A stretch of 6,702 nucleotides of DNA. It comes from Bacteroidales bacterium. GTDB lineage: Bacteria; Bacteroidota; Bacteroidia; Bacteroidales; UBA12077. The stretch is taken from positions 1 through 6,702 of the forward strand of contig JAUVUS010000145.1 in assembly GCA_030600865.1 (NCBI GenBank). Reading direction: 5' to 3'. Positions 5,992 through 6,702 of this stretch are shown one piece after another. A model generated the notes under the pieces. The model made no database searches. It saw nothing but the letters and a program-made list of their open reading frames with translations, and was not told the DNA's origin. Positions within the stretch are counted from its first letter, which is position 1, and each line of letters starts with the position of its first letter. The position numbers and the translations under genes are program-made.

Positions 5992-6702
5992 ATGAAAAAA
6001 ATATTTATAAGTACTGCTATACTGCTCTTTTTATCAATATCATGTACTAATTTGGACGATGAAATATTTGATAATATACCCGCAGATAAATATCCTGAAA
6101 ATGATATTCAGGCAAAATTAATGGTGGTTCCTACTTATGGCGTACTACAATATATGCTTGATGATGGGAATACTAATGATGGAGGATGTTGGTGGTATGC
6201 CCAAGAGGTAACTTCTGATGAGATGACTGCACCAACAAGGAAAACAGACTGGGATGATGGAGGTAAATGGAGAGTTTTACACCAACATACATGGGATAAT
6301 AACACACAGGCTGTTAATAGAATGTGGGCCTTGTTTTATAGAGGAGTTGTAGAAGCAAATGATGTAATTGAATATTTAATACCCGGTGTCGATAATCCGG
6401 ATGTTGCAGCAGCTATTGCACAAATGAAAACTATGCGTGCTTACTATTATTATTTACTAATAGATAATTACGGTGACATACCTTATGTAACGTCATTTGC
6501 TGATGCCCCTGATATGCCAGTGAAAGAAACAAGACTTAATATTTATAATTCGCTGATTGAAGACTTAGAAGAAAATCTTCCTTTAATACCAATAGCAGCA
6601 AGTAAAACTACCGTAGGTAAAGGAATGGCCTTTTCGCTTCTTGCAAAATTATATCTGAATGCAGAAGTTTATTCAGGTACAGCTCAATGGGCTAAAGCCG
6701 AA
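5992..6702 (+). CDS. SusD/RagB-family surface lipoprotein, N-terminal part (cut by window end)
   Basis: Open frame from ATG at 5992 to the last base, 237 codons without a stop; the family is usually about 500-600 residues, so roughly half is visible. SusD proteins bind the nutrient at the cell surface and close over the SusC barrel. A lipoprotein signal peptide (MKKIFISTAILLFLSIS) precedes Cys18, followed by TNLDDE, an acidic stretch like the surface-export signals of Bacteroidota lipoproteins. The lipobox (SIS-C) is slightly off consensus. Family landmarks are the aromatic-rich segment CWWYAQEVTSDEM (66-78), the helix NRMWALFYRGVVEANDVIEYL (109-129), MKTMRAYYYYLLIDNYGDIPYV (145-166, the most typical SusD motif), YNSLIEDLEENLPLIP and GKGMAFSLLAKLYLNAEVYSG. 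It follows susC by 124 bp and is probably co-transcribed with it. The ligand is unknown. Confidence 0.95.
   Translation, partial: MKKIFISTAILLFLSISCTNLDDEIFDNIPADKYPENDIQAKLMVVPTYGVLQYMLDDGNTNDGGCWWYAQEVTSDEMTAPTRKTDWDDGGKWRVLHQHTWDNNTQAVNRMWALFYRGVVEANDVIEYLIPGVDNPDVAAAIAQMKTMRAYYYYLLIDNYGDIPYVTSFADAPDMPVKETRLNIYNSLIEDLEENLPLIPIAASKTTVGKGMAFSLLAKLYLNAEVYSGTAQWAKAE

Noticed and set aside
1..6702. CRISPR arrays, tRNA or rRNA genes, insertion sequences, attachment sites
   Set aside because: No repeat-spacer pattern, cloverleaf-like sequence, rRNA motif, transposase or terminal inverted repeat was seen.

Overview
The window is A+T-rich DNA from a member of the Bacteroidota, probably an environmental or anaerobic Bacteroidales-like lineage. 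The evidence is a SusC/SusD outer-membrane pair preceded by an ECF sigma factor and a FecR-type anti-sigma factor whose C-terminal domain is of the DUF4974 kind, an arrangement seen essentially only in this phylum. Shine-Dalgarno sequences are absent or weak before every start, which also fits. All genes are on the + strand.

Layout. Positions 1-332 hold the 3' end of a malic enzyme gene, with an apparent one-base frameshift close to its end, followed by a clear intrinsic terminator (355-388). Positions 389-591 are a noncoding upstream region with two perfect 9-bp inverted repeats and a third overlapping dyad. Then come an ECF sigma factor (592-1215), a FecR-like anti-sigma factor (1291-2316), a 335-bp spacer with a long-armed hairpin, a purine-rich stretch and two short arrays of 7-base repeats, a full-length SusC/RagA TonB-dependent transporter with an N-terminal STN signalling domain (2652-5867), a 124-bp spacer with a palindromic element, and the first 237 codons of a SusD-family lipoprotein (5992 to the window end).

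How it works together. This is a complete trans-envelope signalling and uptake locus. SusD (surface lipoprotein lid) and SusC (TonB-driven barrel) bind and import an oligomeric ligand. The STN domain of SusC is expected to report occupancy to the periplasmic part of FecR, which releases the ECF sigma factor to transcribe susC/susD. The ligand cannot be read from this window because no glycoside hydrolase, peptidase or other enzyme of the locus is inside it. The malic enzyme is a separate transcription unit of central metabolism.

I did not find a previously undescribed gene system. The genes are canonical. The less explained material is in the non-coding DNA: the dyads before the sigma gene, the hairpin and 7-base arrays before susC, the alternative hairpins between susC and susD, and the frameshift in the malic enzyme tail.
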